A DNA stretch of 64,000 nucleotides from Sporosarcina sp. P34 (GCF_002743375.1 NZ_PDZC01000001.1:1-64000), one strand, 5' to 3'. Positions 9,731-19,883 are shown, counted from the stretch's first letter. Made by a program: numbers and translations. Notes: a model not told the origin generated them from the sequence alone.

Positions 9731-9835
9731 TTCGGCGCTAGCAGATGGCTCCCGTGAAGAGCCAAGGACAGGAAGTGCATCTGTCCCTGTCTCTTCACTA
9801 CGCCTACTGCTTGGAAGGCGCCTTCGTTTTTTTAG
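9731..9835. repeat. Long nested hairpin element in the mecA-coiA gap
   Basis: Nested inverted repeats: CGGCGC (9733-9738) with GGCGCC (9817-9822), GTGAAGAG (9754-9761) with CTCTTCAC (9791-9798), and GGACAG (9766-9771) with CTGTCC (9781-9786). A T run follows at the right end. It could be a structured RNA or another family of mobile palindrome. The rest of the gap (9836-10142) shows nothing I can name. Confidence 0.6.
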
Positions 9836-10142
9836 TGGAATAGCACTAAGTACTCTGTTCTAGCACGTCACTAGTTACATGTGCAGGGTTGATACAGAAA
9901 ATCACATAGATAGGAGAACAATCATTATCTCTTGTAGAGGATTCTGTTTAACGAATGGAGAAAACTTTACATTTCATTAATAGTAGAAAATCAAACTAGT
10001 TGATCGTAAGTGGAAGCCGTCCCCCCTGGAGCGTCGATCAATGGTGCCCCCCATCTCAGCCTCCTAATTCAAAAAAACGTAAAATTTCTCTTGCCAACTA
10101 ATCAGAAAATTCGTAGTATATAAGAGAAGGAGTGTGAAGGCC

Positions 10143-11300
10143 TTGTTAACAGCTCTTACAAGTGGCGGGAAGCAAGTCGTATTAACACGACAGTGGTCCC
10201 TAGCCAACTTACGAGAGTGGCGTAAAAACGAAACCTTTCATTGTCCAGAGTGCAAAGAACAAGTACTCCTAAAAGTCGGCGACATTGTGATCCCACATTT
10301 TGCTCATCTGAAACAAACCACCTGCCGAGATAGTTTCTCAGAAGGGGAGTCCCCAACCCATCTACTCGGTAAAATCCAACTCTATGAATTATTTTCACGT
10401 CTTCAACTACAAACAGAAATGGAGCCTTATCTGCGCGACATCAGACAACGTCCTGATCTGCTTGTGACGTGGCGAAATGAGCAAGTCCCTATTGAATTTC
10501 AGTGCAGTACGATTCCTATCGCGCGTATAGTAGAACGTAACGCTGGCTACCATAACGCAGAAATGATGGCTATATGGATCTTACTCACACCCACGCAACT
10601 ACAAGACTCTTCATCATGTGTCCTTACCTATCGATTTAGTCAATTCCAACAACACTTTATCCGCCACATTCATTCACACACAAAAGAAGCGTTATCCGTG
10701 TTCATCACGTACAATCCGTTACAGCAACACTTTCACTACCTCAGTCATTTCATCCATCTTCGTGGTACTGCGTTTGTGGTATGTCACTCCGTCATGCGAA
10801 GTACACATCAAACGATTCCATTCGCTATCCCTGCTACTCCATCCGCAAAAGACATAGAAGAATTAACACGTCAATATCTATCTGCGCGACGAAAGTATCT
10901 TCGGTCGGTAATTGGGTATAATCAAAGAGGTATCCATCATCGCTTTTTGCGTGCATGTTATGAATTGCGTGTCCAGCCCATTCAACTGCCCGCATGGATC
11001 GGCGTTCCGACATTCGGGCAAGCCGCATTTACAGAGTCTGATAGTGAATGGCAATTACTACTTATTGCGGCAATCCGACAAACGAGAAGTACACCTTTTC
11101 AACTACATCGCTCTATTCTTCAGTCGTTTGTCAAAACATTTGAAGGAGATTCAAGCCGACAATTAGAAGCTTGTCAAAGTTATGTGGATTTCTTGAAAGA
11201 GCGCCGCATAGATATCTATCGATTGGATCAATTCATGGGGAAAGACTTTGTGCTGGAAATACTTTCAGGGCGATTTCTTGCAATGCATGCCAGGAATTGA
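10143..11300 (+). CDS. coiA: Competence protein CoiA family
   Basis: CoiA proteins are needed for recombination of incoming DNA during transformation in several Gram-positive bacteria. The protein (about 385 residues) has an N-terminal zinc-finger-like part with FHCPECKEQV (about residues 28-37) and HFAHLKQTTC (about 49-58). A nuclease-like core follows with DLLVTWRNEQVPIEFQCS (about 103-120), a D...ExQ arrangement typical of PD-(D/E)XK nucleases. TTG 10143 is chosen because AGAAGGAG at 10125-10132 has correct spacing for it and none for the GTG at 10134. pepF follows after 49 bases, as in B. subtilis. Confidence 0.85.
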   Translation: MLTALTSGGKQVVLTRQWSLANLREWRKNETFHCPECKEQVLLKVGDIVIPHFAHLKQTTCRDSFSEGESPTHLLGKIQLYELFSRLQLQTEMEPYLRDIRQRPDLLVTWRNEQVPIEFQCSTIPIARIVERNAGYHNAEMMAIWILLTPTQLQDSSSCVLTYRFSQFQQHFIRHIHSHTKEALSVFITYNPLQQHFHYLSHFIHLRGTAFVVCHSVMRSTHQTIPFAIPATPSAKDIEELTRQYLSARRKYLRSVIGYNQRGIHHRFLRACYELRVQPIQLPAWIGVPTFGQAAFTESDSEWQLLLIAAIRQTRSTPFQLHRSILQSFVKTFEGDSSRQLEACQSYVDFLKERRIDIYRLDQFMGKDFVLEILSGRFLAMHARN

Positions 11301-11349
11301 GAAAATACAAGAGAATCAAATAACGGTAAATGCAGGAGGAGGAATTGGA

Positions 11350-13167
11350 TTGACGAATGATCACAAAGTATTGACGCGCGATGAAGTATCTGAAGAGGAA
11401 ACATGGCGCCTGGAAGATATATTTTCATCTGATGAAGAATGGGATAAAGAGTACAGCAAAATTGAAGAGCTAGCCAAAGAGGCAGAACAGTATAAAGGCA
11501 CTTTAGGAAATGGAGCCCGTCCACTTTTTGAAGCGTTAACATATCGTGATAAGTTGGCAGAACGTCTACGAAGATTGTACACGTATGCGCATCTTAAAAC
11601 AGATCAGGATACGACAAACAGTTTTTATCAGGCGATGGATGGTCGAATTAGAACGTTAGTCGTGAAAATATCTACAGCATTATCCTATTTCACTCCAGAA
11701 TTACTCTCGATCGATGAAAAGCAACTGAACGAAACGATTGAGTCGCATGAAGGCTTGCGTTTATATAAACAGGAATTTGAAGAGTTGAATGCAGAACGCG
11801 CTCACGTTTTATCTTCAGAACAGGAGCAATTAATCGCGCAGTTATCTGAAGTGACAGGAAAATCTTCCGAAACATTCAGTATGTTAAATAATGCGGATCT
11901 AACTTTTGGCTTGGTTAAAGATGAAGAGGGAAATGACGTTCAATTGACACATGGTCGTTATTCACAATTTCTAGAGAGCAAAGACCCAAAAGTTCGAGAA
12001 GCGGCTTTTAAAGAAATGTATTCAAGATATGGAGAGTTTAAAAATACATTTGCTTCGACATTAAGCGGTAATGTAAAAGGGCATAATGTCAACGCGAGAA
12101 TTCGAAATTATAGCTCAGCAAGAGCAGCAGCATTATCCAATAACCATATTCCGGAGCAAGTGTATGAAAACCTGGTGTCTACCATCAATAAAAATCTAGG
12201 TTTATTGCATCGTTATGTAGCATTACGCAAAAAAGTCCTGAATGTGGATGAGCTTCATATGTGGGATATCTATACACCACTAGTAGAAGATACAAAGATG
12301 AAGTACACATACGAAGAAGCAAAAGATACTATGCTAGAAAGCTTCCATCCGCTTGGTGAAGATTATCGGGAAGTTGTAAAGGAAGGTCTTGATAATCGCT
12401 GGGTGGATGTTCGCGAAAATAAAGGGAAACGTTCAGGTGCGTATTCTTCCGGCTCTTATGGAACGAATCCTTACATCTTAATGAACTGGCAAGACAATGT
12501 AAGCAATTTGTTCACGTTAGCGCATGAGTTCGGACATAGTGTACACAGTTATTATTCCCGTAAGTATCAACCATTCATATATAGTGGTTATTCTATATTT
12601 GTGGCGGAAGTTGCATCAACAGTGAATGAAGCATTGCTGAATGACCACTTATTGAACGTGACAACAGATGAAGATCAGCGGATTTACTTGTTAAACTATT
12701 GGCTAGATGGATTCCGTGCGACGGTGTTCCGCCAGACGATGTTTGCGGAATTCGAACATTTGATTCATCAGCTGGATCAAGATGGTGTACCGTTGACTGC
12801 CGAAAAGTTAACCGAAGAATACTATGCTTTGAATAAAAAGTATTATGGTGATGCGATTGTTAGTGATGAGGAAATCGGTTTAGAATGGGCGCGTATTCCT
12901 CACTTCTATATGAATTATTATGTCTATCAATACGCGACAGGATATAGTGCGGCTGTGGCGCTTAGCAAGCAGATTTTAGAAGAAGGGGAGCCTGCTGTAG
13001 AACGTTATATTACGAATTTCTTAAAGGCAGGTTCATCCGACTATCCAATCGAAGTATTGAAAAAAGCAGGTGTCGATATGACATCTGAAAAACCGATTGA
13101 AGAAGCGTGTCGGGTATTTGAAGCGAGATTGGAAGAACTGGAACAGTTATTGGCCAAAAGAGGGTAA
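11350..13167 (+). CDS. pepF: Oligoendopeptidase F (M3B zinc peptidase)
   Basis: Cytoplasmic zinc metallopeptidase degrading oligopeptides, 605 residues, full family length. The HEXXH zinc site is LAHEFGHSVHSYYS (about residue 390), with the downstream glutamate in VAEVASTVNEAL. The C-terminal part FYMNYYVYQYATGYSAAVALSK is typical of the family. Start TTG 11350 has AGGAGGAGG at 11334-11342. In-frame codons upstream lie over the coiA end and lack a ribosome site. The gene sits between coiA and spxH, the same place as yjbG/pepF of B. subtilis, where its overproduction affects sporulation. Confidence 0.93.
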   Translation: MTNDHKVLTRDEVSEEETWRLEDIFSSDEEWDKEYSKIEELAKEAEQYKGTLGNGARPLFEALTYRDKLAERLRRLYTYAHLKTDQDTTNSFYQAMDGRIRTLVVKISTALSYFTPELLSIDEKQLNETIESHEGLRLYKQEFEELNAERAHVLSSEQEQLIAQLSEVTGKSSETFSMLNNADLTFGLVKDEEGNDVQLTHGRYSQFLESKDPKVREAAFKEMYSRYGEFKNTFASTLSGNVKGHNVNARIRNYSSARAAALSNNHIPEQVYENLVSTINKNLGLLHRYVALRKKVLNVDELHMWDIYTPLVEDTKMKYTYEEAKDTMLESFHPLGEDYREVVKEGLDNRWVDVRENKGKRSGAYSSGSYGTNPYILMNWQDNVSNLFTLAHEFGHSVHSYYSRKYQPFIYSGYSIFVAEVASTVNEALLNDHLLNVTTDEDQRIYLLNYWLDGFRATVFRQTMFAEFEHLIHQLDQDGVPLTAEKLTEEYYALNKKYYGDAIVSDEEIGLEWARIPHFYMNYYVYQYATGYSAAVALSKQILEEGEPAVERYITNFLKAGSSDYPIEVLKKAGVDMTSEKPIEEACRVFEARLEELEQLLAKRG

Positions 13168-13340
13168 CTTTTGACTGCATGTTTCGACAGGTATTCGCGA
13201 AGTCCATGACATTTGGATGAAAACTGTTATAATTTGTTGAAGTCATAAGTCATTTATGATATGGTGTAATTGTGGAATAAATCACATACCAAACATACAC
13301 CCCTTTTGTTTGAACGTGAACATTTCTCCCATTCCCTTTG

Positions 13341-13383
13341 AAAGAGAGCATTCACTCCCCCCCAGGAGCGGATGCTCTTTTCT
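13341..13383 (+). terminator. Terminator after pepF
   Basis: AAAGAGAGCAT pairs with ATGCTCTTTT across a C-rich loop. Confidence 0.75.
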
Positions 13384-13399
13384 TTATTTCTATACGTAA

Positions 13400-13436
13400 A
13401 AAAGACGAAGCCCCAACAAATTGTTGGGGCTTCGAC
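13400..13436 (-). terminator. Terminator after spxH
   Basis: Perfect stem CGAAGCCCCAACAA with its complement; T-rich run on the minus strand. Confidence 0.9.
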
Positions 13437-13447
13437 TAGTATAAGTG

Positions 13448-14272
13448 CTATTTAATTAGTGAACAATTTGGTTGCTTTTTACGCCATAACGTACGATCTT
13501 GGAAAGGGATTCGTTCGATTTCCTGTTTGAGTAAGCGTTTCTTTAATTCGCGTTCCGCTTCTTTTTCCGTCACGTGACACATTTCTGCGATTTCTTTCGT
13601 TGTGAGTAAATCAAAACGATTGAATAACAAATCAATAGTAGGAGGCATTTCTGGTAGAAGTTGTTCTCCGATTAGTTCTTCTAAAATCTGTTCGTAGATC
13701 GCATAGTCATAGAGGCCGCTTACTTTCAATCCTTCGTCTTCTATATTGCTATTGAAGAAAACGAAAGTTGGGGCTTCATCCACTTCCATTTCGTTACCTA
13801 AATACATATCGACTTGCAAAGCACGCGATGTTTCTTCAGAAGTAAAATCCGCGATAAATTCATCCACGTCTAAATTAATCCGTGCAGCAATTTCAACGAG
13901 AACTGAATAGGACGCGACGTCACGCTTCTTCAAGAAGGAGTACTCAAGTAAACAAGATAGGTAACGGAATCCAGCTCGCTTACCTTGGAACTCTGCAGCT
14001 TTTACTGCAATATTAGGGAAACAAGGGTTTGACCGCTTAGTTGATTTTGCATCGTTCGGATCAAGTAAAGAAGGTGGATTCAGTTTTGTCATAGGTGTTC
14101 TTAACGCGATGCGTAACGTAAAATAGTGATCGTATTCGACCTGCATTTTACGTAGCAACGGTTGCAGTGACCAACAATCTTTACAATAAGGATCAAGAAA
14201 TACATAAAGTTCAATGGGCTTTACTGAAGCAGAGAAGTGTAACGTATCATCAATAACAGTAAGATAGTTCAC
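13448..14272 (-). CDS. spxH: ClpXP adaptor SpxH (YjbH), DsbA family
   Basis: Adaptor that delivers Spx to ClpXP. It has 274 residues with a thioredoxin-like DsbA fold; the redox motif is Cys30-Lys-Asp-Cys33 in FLDPYCKDCWSLQPLL. A helical insert is followed by EVDEAPTFVFFNS (cis-Pro region), and the C-terminal tail is charged. The start is GTG, overlapping the yjbI stop as GTGA, so translation of the pair is coupled; GAGGAGGAAG precedes it. The cotranscription with the truncated globin yjbI is conserved in Bacilli. Confidence 0.92.
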   Translation of the reverse strand: MNYLTVIDDTLHFSASVKPIELYVFLDPYCKDCWSLQPLLRKMQVEYDHYFTLRIALRTPMTKLNPPSLLDPNDAKSTKRSNPCFPNIAVKAAEFQGKRAGFRYLSCLLEYSFLKKRDVASYSVLVEIAARINLDVDEFIADFTSEETSRALQVDMYLGNEMEVDEAPTFVFFNSNIEDEGLKVSGLYDYAIYEQILEELIGEQLLPEMPPTIDLLFNRFDLLTTKEIAEMCHVTEKEAERELKKRLLKQEIERIPFQDRTLWRKKQPNCSLIK

Positions 14273-14661
14273 TGATCTTCCTCCTCGTTCCTATTTACCA
14301 TATGGTTGGCTGTTAAGACAAGGCGCTTATAGTAGACTTCCCGAAGTGGACCCTCCAGTCCTACGTCGTCCATTGCCTCAGCCATGCATGCTAGCCATGC
14401 TTCTGCGCGTGTAGGTGTTATAGGGAAAGGGTTATGTCGAGCTCTCATCATAGGATGTCCGTGCTCTTCCGTGAATAGGTTCGGTCCACCAAGATATTGT
14501 GTTTGAAATTGTTTTTGCTTCCTAATGGTTTCAGATAAATCATCAGGAAATATAGGAATGAGATCTGGGTGTACAGCCACCTTAGCGTAAAATGTTTCAA
14601 TCAGTTCATGTAGTTTTTTCTCGCCGATCTCCTCAAAAGGGATGACAGGTTTTCGAGTCAT
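14269..14661 (-). CDS. yjbI: Truncated haemoglobin (group II, YjbI)
   Basis: Small haem protein, about 130 residues, that binds O2 and related ligands; in B. subtilis it is thought to protect against oxidative protein damage. Group II marks are visible: Tyr25 (B10) in ETFYAKV, proximal His76 in MRARHNPFPI and Trp89 (G8) in EAWLACM. ATG 14661 has AAGGGG a normal distance upstream; the in-frame GTG at 14670 is too close to it. First gene of the yjbI-spxH pair. Confidence 0.93.
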   Translation of the reverse strand: MTRKPVIPFEEIGEKKLHELIETFYAKVAVHPDLIPIFPDDLSETIRKQKQFQTQYLGGPNLFTEEHGHPMMRARHNPFPITPTRAEAWLACMAEAMDDVGLEGPLREVYYKRLVLTANHMVNRNEEEDQ

Positions 14662-14873
14662 TGAATTCACACCCCTTCGTGCATTTGTATCTGTATTCTA
14701 TCAACGAACGAATTTCTATACAAATAAAAGAACTTATTTTGTTTCTTGTTATATAGCAGATTGGATCGCTCGAGTCGGATCCACTATCTAGCTAATCTGC
14801 TTCAAAGTCGCATTGGGCTTGCCATCCACTGGATAGTTGTAAGTACACGTGGTAAAAAACGACAGCGAAAATT

Positions 14874-15533
14874 TCACACCATTTGGTGGTAGTAGTTCAT
14901 GACTTTTTTTACGTAGTTCTGGGTTTCTTTAAAAGGCGGGATGCCTCCGTATTTTTTTACGTTCCCCGGTCCTGCGTTGTAGGCTGCTAGTGCCATTTCA
15001 TTCGAGCCGAATTGGTTGAGCATGTTGCGTAGATATTTGGCTCCGCCCATGATGTTTTGGTGAGGGTCCATGGGATTTGACACGCCAAGGTATTTAGCTG
15101 TACCTGGCATGAGTTGCATGAGCCCAGCAGCGCCTGCATGACTTTTTGCATTGCTTTTGAAGTTGGATTCCTGTTTGATGACGGCGGCTAGTAGTTTTTC
15201 CGGTAGTTGGTATTTATCAGCAGCTTGTTTGATGATATCTGCGTATGGAGTAGTAGTTGCTAGCGACGATGTAGCCGGTGATTTAGCTGTAACTACTTCA
15301 ACCGGGCTTTGTGATAGACCAAATGATGCTACGCTGCTTCCTTGAGTAAATAATTGCGCGGATTGTGTTGCGAGTTCAGCGCTAATGTTGTTGCCTTCCA
15401 ACAATTGCGTAAGTACCATTTGGAACGAATTGGAGTTGGTCGGTGTATTACTACTGAAGGATTGAACCGCTCCAAGAGTTTGCAGTGTATTGATTTCAAG
15501 GAGTAACCGAGTGTTAATGGGTTGGAGATTCAT
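14874..15533 (-). CDS. cwlQ: Lytic transglycosylase with SLT domain (YjbJ/CwlQ-like)
   Basis: Peptidoglycan-cleaving enzyme. The C-terminal SLT domain (about residues 97-219) has the catalytic glutamate Glu122 in [12 protein letters not shown], then [15 protein letters not shown] and [12 protein letters not shown]. The N-terminal 95 residues are low-complexity (Ser/Thr/Gln-rich) without a signal peptide, which resembles B. subtilis CwlQ/YjbJ and flagellar-type transglycosylases. Export is therefore not evident from the sequence. AGGAGGAAAAAG precedes the ATG. It is located next to yjbI, as in B. subtilis. Confidence 0.88.
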   Translation of the reverse strand: MNLQPINTRLLLEINTLQTLGAVQSFSSNTPTNSNSFQMVLTQLLEGNNISAELATQSAQLFTQGSSVASFGLSQSPVEVVTAKSPATSSLATTTPYADIIKQAADKYQLPEKLLAAVIKQESNFKSNAKSHAGAAGLMQLMPGTAKYLGVSNPMDPHQNIMGGAKYLRNMLNQFGSNEMALAAYNAGPGNVKKYGGIPPFKETQNYVKKVMNYYHQMV

Positions 15534-15686
15534 ACTTTTTCCTCCTGTTTATTGAAGATGGTAAATAGGTTTGTTTATTATATTCATTATACCAACTTTC
15601 TTACCATAATGCACAATAACGAAATGCAACTATGTGTGGCATATGGTAGACTAAACGTAAAGACTTTAATTAAGGATGTGGATGTC

Positions 15687-16076
15687 TTGAACATGAAAAA
15701 TAAAATCATTGATACACGTAACAACGGTAATGAAGTTCAATTTGTATTGAATCCCGAAGCAGAGTGGCCGTTAGGTTCTCCAACTGGAAAAATGTTGACA
15801 GACACAGATCATCAATCGTTTGTATATATATTTGATCATGAGACCGGCTATCGTTATGCGTATTTCCCGAAAGACAGCTGGCGTGGGCTAGTTGATATGC
15901 TACTGCAACAAGCAGAACCCGTGTTGATTTGGCAAGATCAGAAGATACGATTAACAGGTGCTGCAGACGAATTGCAGGCGTTGATATTCAATATTGAAGG
16001 CAATGATAATTATGGTGAGGAATTTAGTTCAGCCGTAGAAGAAATATTCAAGCCGGTGCTGGAAAAGGTGAATTGA
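15687..16076 (+). CDS. yjbL: UPF0738 family protein (YjbL-like)
   Basis: About 129 residues. No known function. Sequence and position just before NAD kinase agree with the UPF0738/YjbL family of Bacillales. It contains LNPEAEWPLGSPTGKMLTDTD and a Trp-rich central part (DSWRGLVDM). The start is uncertain: TTG 15687 follows AAGGATGTG at good spacing, and ATG 15693 is the next choice. The frame is open far upstream, but those residues have no ribosome site. Confidence 0.6.
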   Translation: MNMKNKIIDTRNNGNEVQFVLNPEAEWPLGSPTGKMLTDTDHQSFVYIFDHETGYRYAYFPKDSWRGLVDMLLQQAEPVLIWQDQKIRLTGAADELQALIFNIEGNDNYGEEFSSAVEEIFKPVLEKVN

Positions 16077-16118
16077 TATATGGCAAAACAAATTCACAAA
16101 AAGAATGGAAGTGATGTA

Positions 16119-16952
16119 ATGAAATTTACAATTCAGTCGCGAAATGATGAGTTATCCAATAAGTTAATGAAAGAAGCCCGTGTATATTTGCGCGATTTCG
16201 GTTTAAAGTATGATGAGGAAGAGCCGGATATTGTATTGTCCATCGGTGGCGATGGAACGCTATTACATGCTTTCCATAAATACATACACCGCTTGGATAA
16301 GACATCATTTGTGGGAATTCATACGGGACACTTAGGGTTTTACGCGGATTGGAAACCTTCTGAAATAGAAAAACTGGTGATCTTGATCGCAAGACAAGAG
16401 TACGAGGTCATCGAGTATCCTTTGATTGAAGTGACGATCAATTATCGTCATTCCGAAAAAAGTGCATCCTATTTAGCGTTGAATGAATCGACCGTAAAAT
16501 CACCTGAAGTTACGTTGGTGATGGATGTTGAATTAAATGGAGAACACTTTGAACGATTTAGAGGAGATGGGCTTTGCATGTCGACGCCATCTGGATCCAC
16601 TGCTTACAGCAAATCGCTAGGCGGTGCGATTATCCATCCTTCATTGCCATCTATGCAATTGACAGAAATGGCGTCGATTAATAATCGCGTATTCCGTACA
16701 GTAGGATCTCCACTCATTTTACCCGATCATCATATTTGTACATTGACGCCTGTAAAAGGTCCTGATTTCATGGTGACAGTCGATCATTTGCAACTCCTTC
16801 ATAAAGATGTGAAATCTATCGAATATAAAGTGTCCAATGAAAAAATGGGCTTTGCGCGCTTCCGTCCTTTCCCATTCTGGAAACGTGTAGAAGAATCATT
16901 TGTCGCGAGTGATTTAATCTATGAACGTGAAGATGATGAAAAGAAAAAATAA
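16119..16952 (+). CDS. nadK: NAD kinase
   Basis: Phosphorylates NAD+ to NADP+, the only source of NADP. About 277 residues, family-typical. The signature [13 protein letters not shown] (about residues 42-54), the NEST loop in ALNESTVKS and [15 protein letters not shown] (about 160-175) form the active site. ATG 16119 (MKFTIQSRN) matches the usual start and follows GGAAGTG; a longer frame begins at 16080. It overlaps the next gene by 32 bases, as the ppnK-yjbO pair is arranged closely in Bacilli. Confidence 0.94.
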   Translation: MKFTIQSRNDELSNKLMKEARVYLRDFGLKYDEEEPDIVLSIGGDGTLLHAFHKYIHRLDKTSFVGIHTGHLGFYADWKPSEIEKLVILIARQEYEVIEYPLIEVTINYRHSEKSASYLALNESTVKSPEVTLVMDVELNGEHFERFRGDGLCMSTPSGSTAYSKSLGGAIIHPSLPSMQLTEMASINNRVFRTVGSPLILPDHHICTLTPVKGPDFMVTVDHLQLLHKDVKSIEYKVSNEKMGFARFRPFPFWKRVEESFVASDLIYEREDDEKKK

Positions 16953-17886
16953 TACGCAGTTTCAATTACAATTCGTTGTGAAGAAAAGTGCAGTGCTGCG
17001 TGAATTTTTGGCACAGCATGAAATTTCCAAAACGACGTTAACTGCTATTAAATATCGCGGTGGAGAGATATTGGTGAATGGGCAATCTCGAAACGTGCGT
17101 CATCAATTACAGCCAAATGATCAAGTGACAGTATTATTCCCTCCTGAACAGGTGAGTGATGGCTTGATTCCACAAGAAGGTACCTTATCCATTTTGTATG
17201 AAGATGAAACTCTTTTAGTGCTTGATAAACCCGCTGGGCAAAGTACGATCCCATCTCGCAATCATCCTTCTGGAACGCTTGCGAATTTTGTCTGTGGAAA
17301 ATTTGAAAGAGAAGGTATTCTTTCAACTGCTCATATGGTGACACGTCTTGACACGGATACGTCAGGTATTATTTGTGTGGCGAAAAACCGCCATATCCAT
17401 CATCTATTAAGCAAACAAATGGTGCAGGGTTTGTTTCAACGCCACTATACCGCATTCTCAGAAGGTATAATTACTACACCGTTCCTGACTATTGAACAAC
17501 CGATTGGCAGAAGAGAAGGTAGTATTATTGAGAGAATGGTACGGGATGATGGTCAGTATGCAAAAACAGATGTATCAGTAACTGCACATTATCGTCATGA
17601 AACAGACTGTTTTACCGTCATAGACTTGACGTTACATACAGGTCGTACGCATCAAATTCGTGTGCACATGCAATGGCTCGGACATCCACTTGTAGGTGAT
17701 GATTTATACGGGGCGGATGGGAATGTATTCCCACGCCAGGCACTGCATTGTTCTGGTGTCAGTTTACTTCATCCACTCACGAAAGAGAGAATGCACTTTA
17801 CTAGTCCGTTGCCGGAAGATATGCAATACTATTTACGGCAAAGTCAGCAAGTGTGCGGATTCGAAAAACAGCAACAGCTCTGTTAA
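16921..17886 (+). CDS. RluD/RluA-type pseudouridine synthase (YjbO-like)
   Basis: Converts uridine to pseudouridine in rRNA; the exact target cannot be told from sequence. It has an N-terminal S4-like RNA-binding part (about residues 15-75, [21 protein letters not shown]) and the RluA catalytic domain with [18 protein letters not shown] (about 140-157), which holds the catalytic Asp, then [27 protein letters not shown]. The start is uncertain: ATG 16921, 16933 and 16936 are in frame and none has a strong ribosome site, so translation may be coupled to nadK. A second paralogue lies at 31326. Confidence 0.88.
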   Translation: MNVKMMKRKNNTQFQLQFVVKKSAVLREFLAQHEISKTTLTAIKYRGGEILVNGQSRNVRHQLQPNDQVTVLFPPEQVSDGLIPQEGTLSILYEDETLLVLDKPAGQSTIPSRNHPSGTLANFVCGKFEREGILSTAHMVTRLDTDTSGIICVAKNRHIHHLLSKQMVQGLFQRHYTAFSEGIITTPFLTIEQPIGRREGSIIERMVRDDGQYAKTDVSVTAHYRHETDCFTVIDLTLHTGRTHQIRVHMQWLGHPLVGDDLYGADGNVFPRQALHCSGVSLLHPLTKERMHFTSPLPEDMQYYLRQSQQVCGFEKQQQLC

Positions 17887-17967
17887 TGCAAAGCAGTCAT
17901 AACGTTTTATAGTAACTAATTCGTACGTTTAAGCGTATCGTATGTGCAGAAGGGAAGGTGTGAAATC

Positions 17968-19344
17968 ATGACTACTCAACCAGAACAAATGAAAAGTGAA
18001 ATCGTTTTGGATGCGGTGAAATTGCGGGAATTACTGCTCAACGAAGATATTCATTCGTTCAGACAAGAATATCTGGTACTTCATCCATACGATCGAGCAA
18101 CTTTTTATGAAGAAGTGGGTCCAGAGCTTCGTGAATTAATGTATTTTTATCTATCACCAAAAGAGCTTGCGGAAATATTTGAAACAAGTGAAATTGAGGA
18201 AGATGAATACGAAGAGTTCCTTGAGGAGATGGACGCGACATATGCCGCAGAGATGATTTCATACATGTTTGTGGATAATGCGGTTGATGTCCTGAAAGAA
18301 CTAGATAAAAAGAAAGTCGTTAGCTATTTAACATTGATGGATAAAGAAGCGGCGCTTCAAATTAAAGCATTACTACACTATGAAGAATATACTGCCGGTT
18401 CGATCATGACGACGGAATTCGTCACGGTTTCCGAGAATTCCACCGTTCGTTCCGCTATGACGATTTTGCGTAGTGAAGCACCAAGCGCTGAGACCATTTA
18501 CTATATTTTTGTTGTAGATGATTACCAGCGTTTGACTGGAGTCGTTTCGTTACGTGACTTAATTATTGCCGATGAAGATACGTTAATCCGCTCTATTATG
18601 AGTGATCGTCTCGTCAGCGTATCCGTTTCGGATGACCAAGAAGACGTCGCTCGAACGATTCAGGATTATAACTTCCTAGCTGTTCCAGTCGTCGACTTCC
18701 AGCAACATATACTGGGGATTATCACAGTCGATGACATTATCGACGTAATCGATGAAGAAGCATCGGATGACTATTCTAAACTTGCCGGTGTTTCGACAAT
18801 GGATACATTTGATAAAAACCCATTCTCTGCTGCCAAAAAACGGATTCCATGGCTACTGATTTTATTGGTTCTCGGAATGTTGACAGCAAATTTAATTGAT
18901 TTATTTACGGATACGATTTCTCAAGTTGCTTTATTAGCAGCATTTATCCCCTTAATCGCCGGAACTGCCGGAAATAGTGGAACGCAGTCACTTGCTGTTG
19001 CGGTTCGTGGTATCGCAACACGTGATATTGAAGATGAAAGTAAGTTGAAGTTACTAATACGAGAAGCAGGCACGGGAATTATTACAGGTTTAATTTGTGC
19101 GATATTCGTCGTCTTATTAATCTTTATCTGGAAGCATGAACTGGTGATTGCATTACTAGTAGGAGCAGCGATGATGGTTTCAATTTTCGTTGCTACCATT
19201 TCGGGATCATTTATTCCGTTATTTATGCATAAACTTAAAGTGGACCCGGCTGTTGCCTCAGGGCCATTTATTACCACGCTCAACGACGTCATTAGTGTCG
19301 TCATTTATCTAGGACTTGCAACAGTATTCCTTAGTTCTTTATGA
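17968..19344 (+). CDS. mgtE: Magnesium transporter MgtE
   Basis: Mg2+ channel of the inner membrane, about 458 residues. Order of parts: acidic N-domain (about 15-125), two CBS domains (about 130-255; YYIFVVDDYQRLTGVVSLRDLI and FLAVPVVDFQQHILGIITVDDII), then five membrane helices (about 285-458) with the pore sequence PLIAGTAGNSGTQSLA and a C-terminal helix with NDVISVVIYLGLA. Intracellular Mg2+ closes the channel through the N and CBS domains. AAGGGAAGGTG precedes ATG 17968. There is no M-box riboswitch in the 80 bases upstream. The terminator stem begins inside the last codons. Confidence 0.95.
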   Translation: MTTQPEQMKSEIVLDAVKLRELLLNEDIHSFRQEYLVLHPYDRATFYEEVGPELRELMYFYLSPKELAEIFETSEIEEDEYEEFLEEMDATYAAEMISYMFVDNAVDVLKELDKKKVVSYLTLMDKEAALQIKALLHYEEYTAGSIMTTEFVTVSENSTVRSAMTILRSEAPSAETIYYIFVVDDYQRLTGVVSLRDLIIADEDTLIRSIMSDRLVSVSVSDDQEDVARTIQDYNFLAVPVVDFQQHILGIITVDDIIDVIDEEASDDYSKLAGVSTMDTFDKNPFSAAKKRIPWLLILLVLGMLTANLIDLFTDTISQVALLAAFIPLIAGTAGNSGTQSLAVAVRGIATRDIEDESKLKLLIREAGTGIITGLICAIFVVLLIFIWKHELVIALLVGAAMMVSIFVATISGSFIPLFMHKLKVDPAVASGPFITTLNDVISVVIYLGLATVFLSSL

Positions 19345-19366
19345 ACTAGGAATACTGTTTTTTTTT
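19321..19366 (+). terminator. Terminator overlapping the mgtE stop codon
   Basis: ACAGTATTCCTTAGTTC, 5-base loop, complement, then nine T. The stem's left arm encodes the last codons, so the stop codon sits in the loop or right arm. Confidence 0.9.
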
Positions 19367-19417
19367 GGAACGTTAGGCGCTTTACTTACATATGCTAACT
19401 AAAAGGAAGTGATAAAA

Positions 19418-19834
19418 ATGCGTAATGAAAAGCCGTTGCTGTTCATCTCCAGTCCGATAATTAGAAAATATCGGTATATCCCTATAGTTGAAGAAGAAAG
19501 CACATCCGTTTTCGAGCCGGAACACTCAAGAGGATCAGAGGGCCCCGTTGTCTTACCTGTTACGGAGAATGTGTCGGTGCAAGAGTCGCCAGAGATTGAA
19601 AAAGATTTAGTAGCTACTCAACTGATTCGCCAAAAATTAGAGTACTTGCACCACCCATTCCGTAAAGAATTGTATGCACCATTAGAAATCATCACAGAAA
19701 AAGGAAGTATCAAAGGAAAGTTGCATGGTATAGAAAACGAAGTGGTCTGGTTCAACACGAACAAAGAAATAACCTCAGTCCGTATGGAAGAAATTTTAGA
19801 TATCCTCTGGAAACAGCAATCATTCACTATTTAA
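19418..19834 (+). CDS. cotO: Spore coat protein CotO-like
   Basis: About 138 residues, N-terminal EKPLLFISSPII and C-terminal DPIRKELYAPLEI-type region followed by SIKGKLHGIENEVVWFNTNKEITSVRMEEILDI, resembling CotO of the morphogenetic spore coat group. Central part is low-complexity and acidic. AAGGAAGTG precedes ATG 19418. The gene is next to the cotZ-like gene, as the coat genes cluster in B. subtilis. Identity rests on the termini and context, so it is a family-level call. Confidence 0.65.
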   Translation: MRNEKPLLFISSPIIRKYRYIPIVEEESTSVFEPEHSRGSEGPVVLPVTENVSVQESPEIEKDLVATQLIRQKLEYLHHPFRKELYAPLEIITEKGSIKGKLHGIENEVVWFNTNKEITSVRMEEILDILWKQQSFTI

Positions 19835-19845
19835 TTCTTATTACT

Positions 19846-19883
19846 AACAAGGCGAACCCATTAAACGGGTTCGCCTTGTTTTT
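19846..19883 (+). terminator. Terminator after cotO
   Basis: ACAAGGCGAACCC, loop, GGGTTCGCCTTGT and a T run. Confidence 0.9.
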
